DNA of 64,000 nt from contig JAFTJA010000004.1 of NCBI GenBank assembly GCA_017456605.1, positions 62,001 to 126,000 of the forward strand, read 5' to 3'. Position 1 is the first letter of the stretch; each line of letters begins with the position of its first letter. Source of the stretch: Clostridia bacterium. Its GTDB lineage: Bacteria; Bacillota; Clostridia; Monoglobales; Monoglobaceae. The notes beneath the pieces are model-generated. The model was not told the DNA's origin and searched no databases. It saw nothing but the letters and a program-made list of their open reading frames with translations. A program made the translations under genes and the position numbers. Below, one piece after another: positions 63,452-64,000 of the stretch.

Positions 63452-64000
63452 TGTTTAGAAAAGAAACGATAGTTGTAGCAATTAAACTTTTTGTAATAAC
63501 TGCCGTTGCGGCACTTTGCCTTGCTTTTGTCAATAAGATGACGGCACCTGTTATCCTCGAAAACGCTGAAAAAGCACAGACAGAAGCTCTCAGGGCTGTG
63601 CTGGCTGAGGCTGAAGAATTTAAGAAAAGTGCTGCGTCATTTGAAGGTGAAGATAGCAGTGTGACGGTTGATAGTGTCAATATCGGGTTTGCGAATTCTG
63701 AAGTTGTGGGCTATGCTGTGACTGTTACATCAAATGCCGGATACGGCGGCGATGTGAAGGTTATGGTTGGAATTGATAAGGATTTGGCAGTGACAAAAAT
63801 TGAAATTCTTGAATCCTCTGAGACCGCAGGGCTTGGTGCCAATGCTTCAAAGCCGAAGTTCAAGAATCAGTTCGAAGGTGCGAAGGGCACTCTTTCTGTT
63901 GTGAAAGGCGCAGCGACAAACGGCGAAATTTCCGCTATCGCAAGTGCCACCATTACCTCAAAGGCGGTGACCTCCTGCGTAAATGCGGCGCTTGTGGCAG
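63451..64000 (+). CDS. rnfG: Rnf complex subunit RnfG, cut by window edge
   Basis: About 183 codons are present; the gene runs off the right end. The product starts MFRKETIVVAIKLFV with one membrane segment (about residues 8-28), followed by an extracytoplasmic FMN-binding domain. The flavinylation motif appears as SATITS near residue 167, with Thr as the attachment residue; the family consensus is SGATXT, so Ala replaces Gly here or the preceding AIAS shifts the register. Its ATG shares a base with the rnfD stop. rnfE, rnfA and rnfB would be expected next. Confidence 0.93.
   Translation, partial: MFRKETIVVAIKLFVITAVAALCLAFVNKMTAPVILENAEKAQTEALRAVLAEAEEFKKSAASFEGEDSSVTVDSVNIGFANSEVVGYAVTVTSNAGYGGDVKVMVGIDKDLAVTKIEILESSETAGLGANASKPKFKNQFEGAKGTLSVVKGAATNGEISAIASATITSKAVTSCVNAALVA

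Overview
The window reads as chromosome of an endospore-forming, anaerobic member of the Clostridia (Firmicutes). Sporulation genes (spoVT, spoIID, a spoVB-type flippase, a SpoIIQ-like M23 protein), the class III ribonucleotide reductase, an Rnf complex, formate-tetrahydrofolate ligase, SLH-type surface proteins and strong AGGAGG ribosome sites all fit. Every one of about 60 genes is intact apart from the two cut by the window edges. I see no phage, insertion sequence, CRISPR array, rRNA or tRNA gene.

Layout. 1-7.2 kb: purine synthesis (purH end, purD, purL) and fhs, which makes the formyl-THF that purine synthesis consumes. 7.3-13.5 kb: a candidate 6S RNA, a 51-residue protein, a ParB/Noc protein, a SpoIIQ-like protein, uppP, an inverted-repeat element and ftsK/spoIIIE. 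13.6-19.5 kb: hup, a TSCPD protein and the str operon (L7Ae-like protein, rpsL, rpsG, fusA, tuf). 19.5-20.3 kb: a gene-poor interval holding two back-to-back candidate structured RNAs, one of them the leader of a 78-residue unknown protein. 20.3-24.5 kb: nrdG, nrdD with a fused redoxin domain, and trxB, behind a promoter carrying two NrdR-box-like sites. 24.6-30 kb: spoVT, then a four-gene sugar-acid type operon on the minus strand, divergent from its likely PocR/AraC regulator. 30-37.9 kb: rnhA, iscS-iscU-mnmA, pcrA, a methyltransferase, a cold-shock protein and hslO. 37.9-40.4 kb: spoVB and spoIID on the minus strand. 40.5-47.3 kb: rpsF-ssb-rpsR, then an SLH amidase, a U32 protein and a 949-residue SLH protein. 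47.4-53.1 kb: argCJBRDF on the minus strand with ARG boxes. 53.2-55.9 kb: rpmH-rnpA-yidD-yidC-jag on the minus strand. 56.2-64 kb: dnaA, mnmE, a DnaD-like and a DnaC-like replication protein, then rnfC, rnfD and the start of rnfG.

The genes connect in several ways. fhs feeds the purine pathway. The cysteine desulfurase can supply sulfur both to the IscU scaffold and to MnmA; MnmA and MnmE modify the same tRNA wobble uridine. The redoxin domain of NrdD and the adjacent trxB suggest a thioredoxin-type reductant for deoxynucleotide synthesis. ArgJ makes the arginine pathway cyclic, so argA and argE are not needed.

The most interesting parts are non-coding: a leader with a terminator and a competing pairing before the 78-residue protein (19808-19979), a divergent candidate small RNA (20037-20170), a candidate 6S RNA with two mutually exclusive pairings (7311-7476), three unrelated imperfect palindromes between genes (343-459, 10472-10750, 15823-15932), and a rearranged dnaA locus without dnaN or visible DnaA boxes. 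All assignments come from reading the sequence and from memory of protein families; no database search was run.
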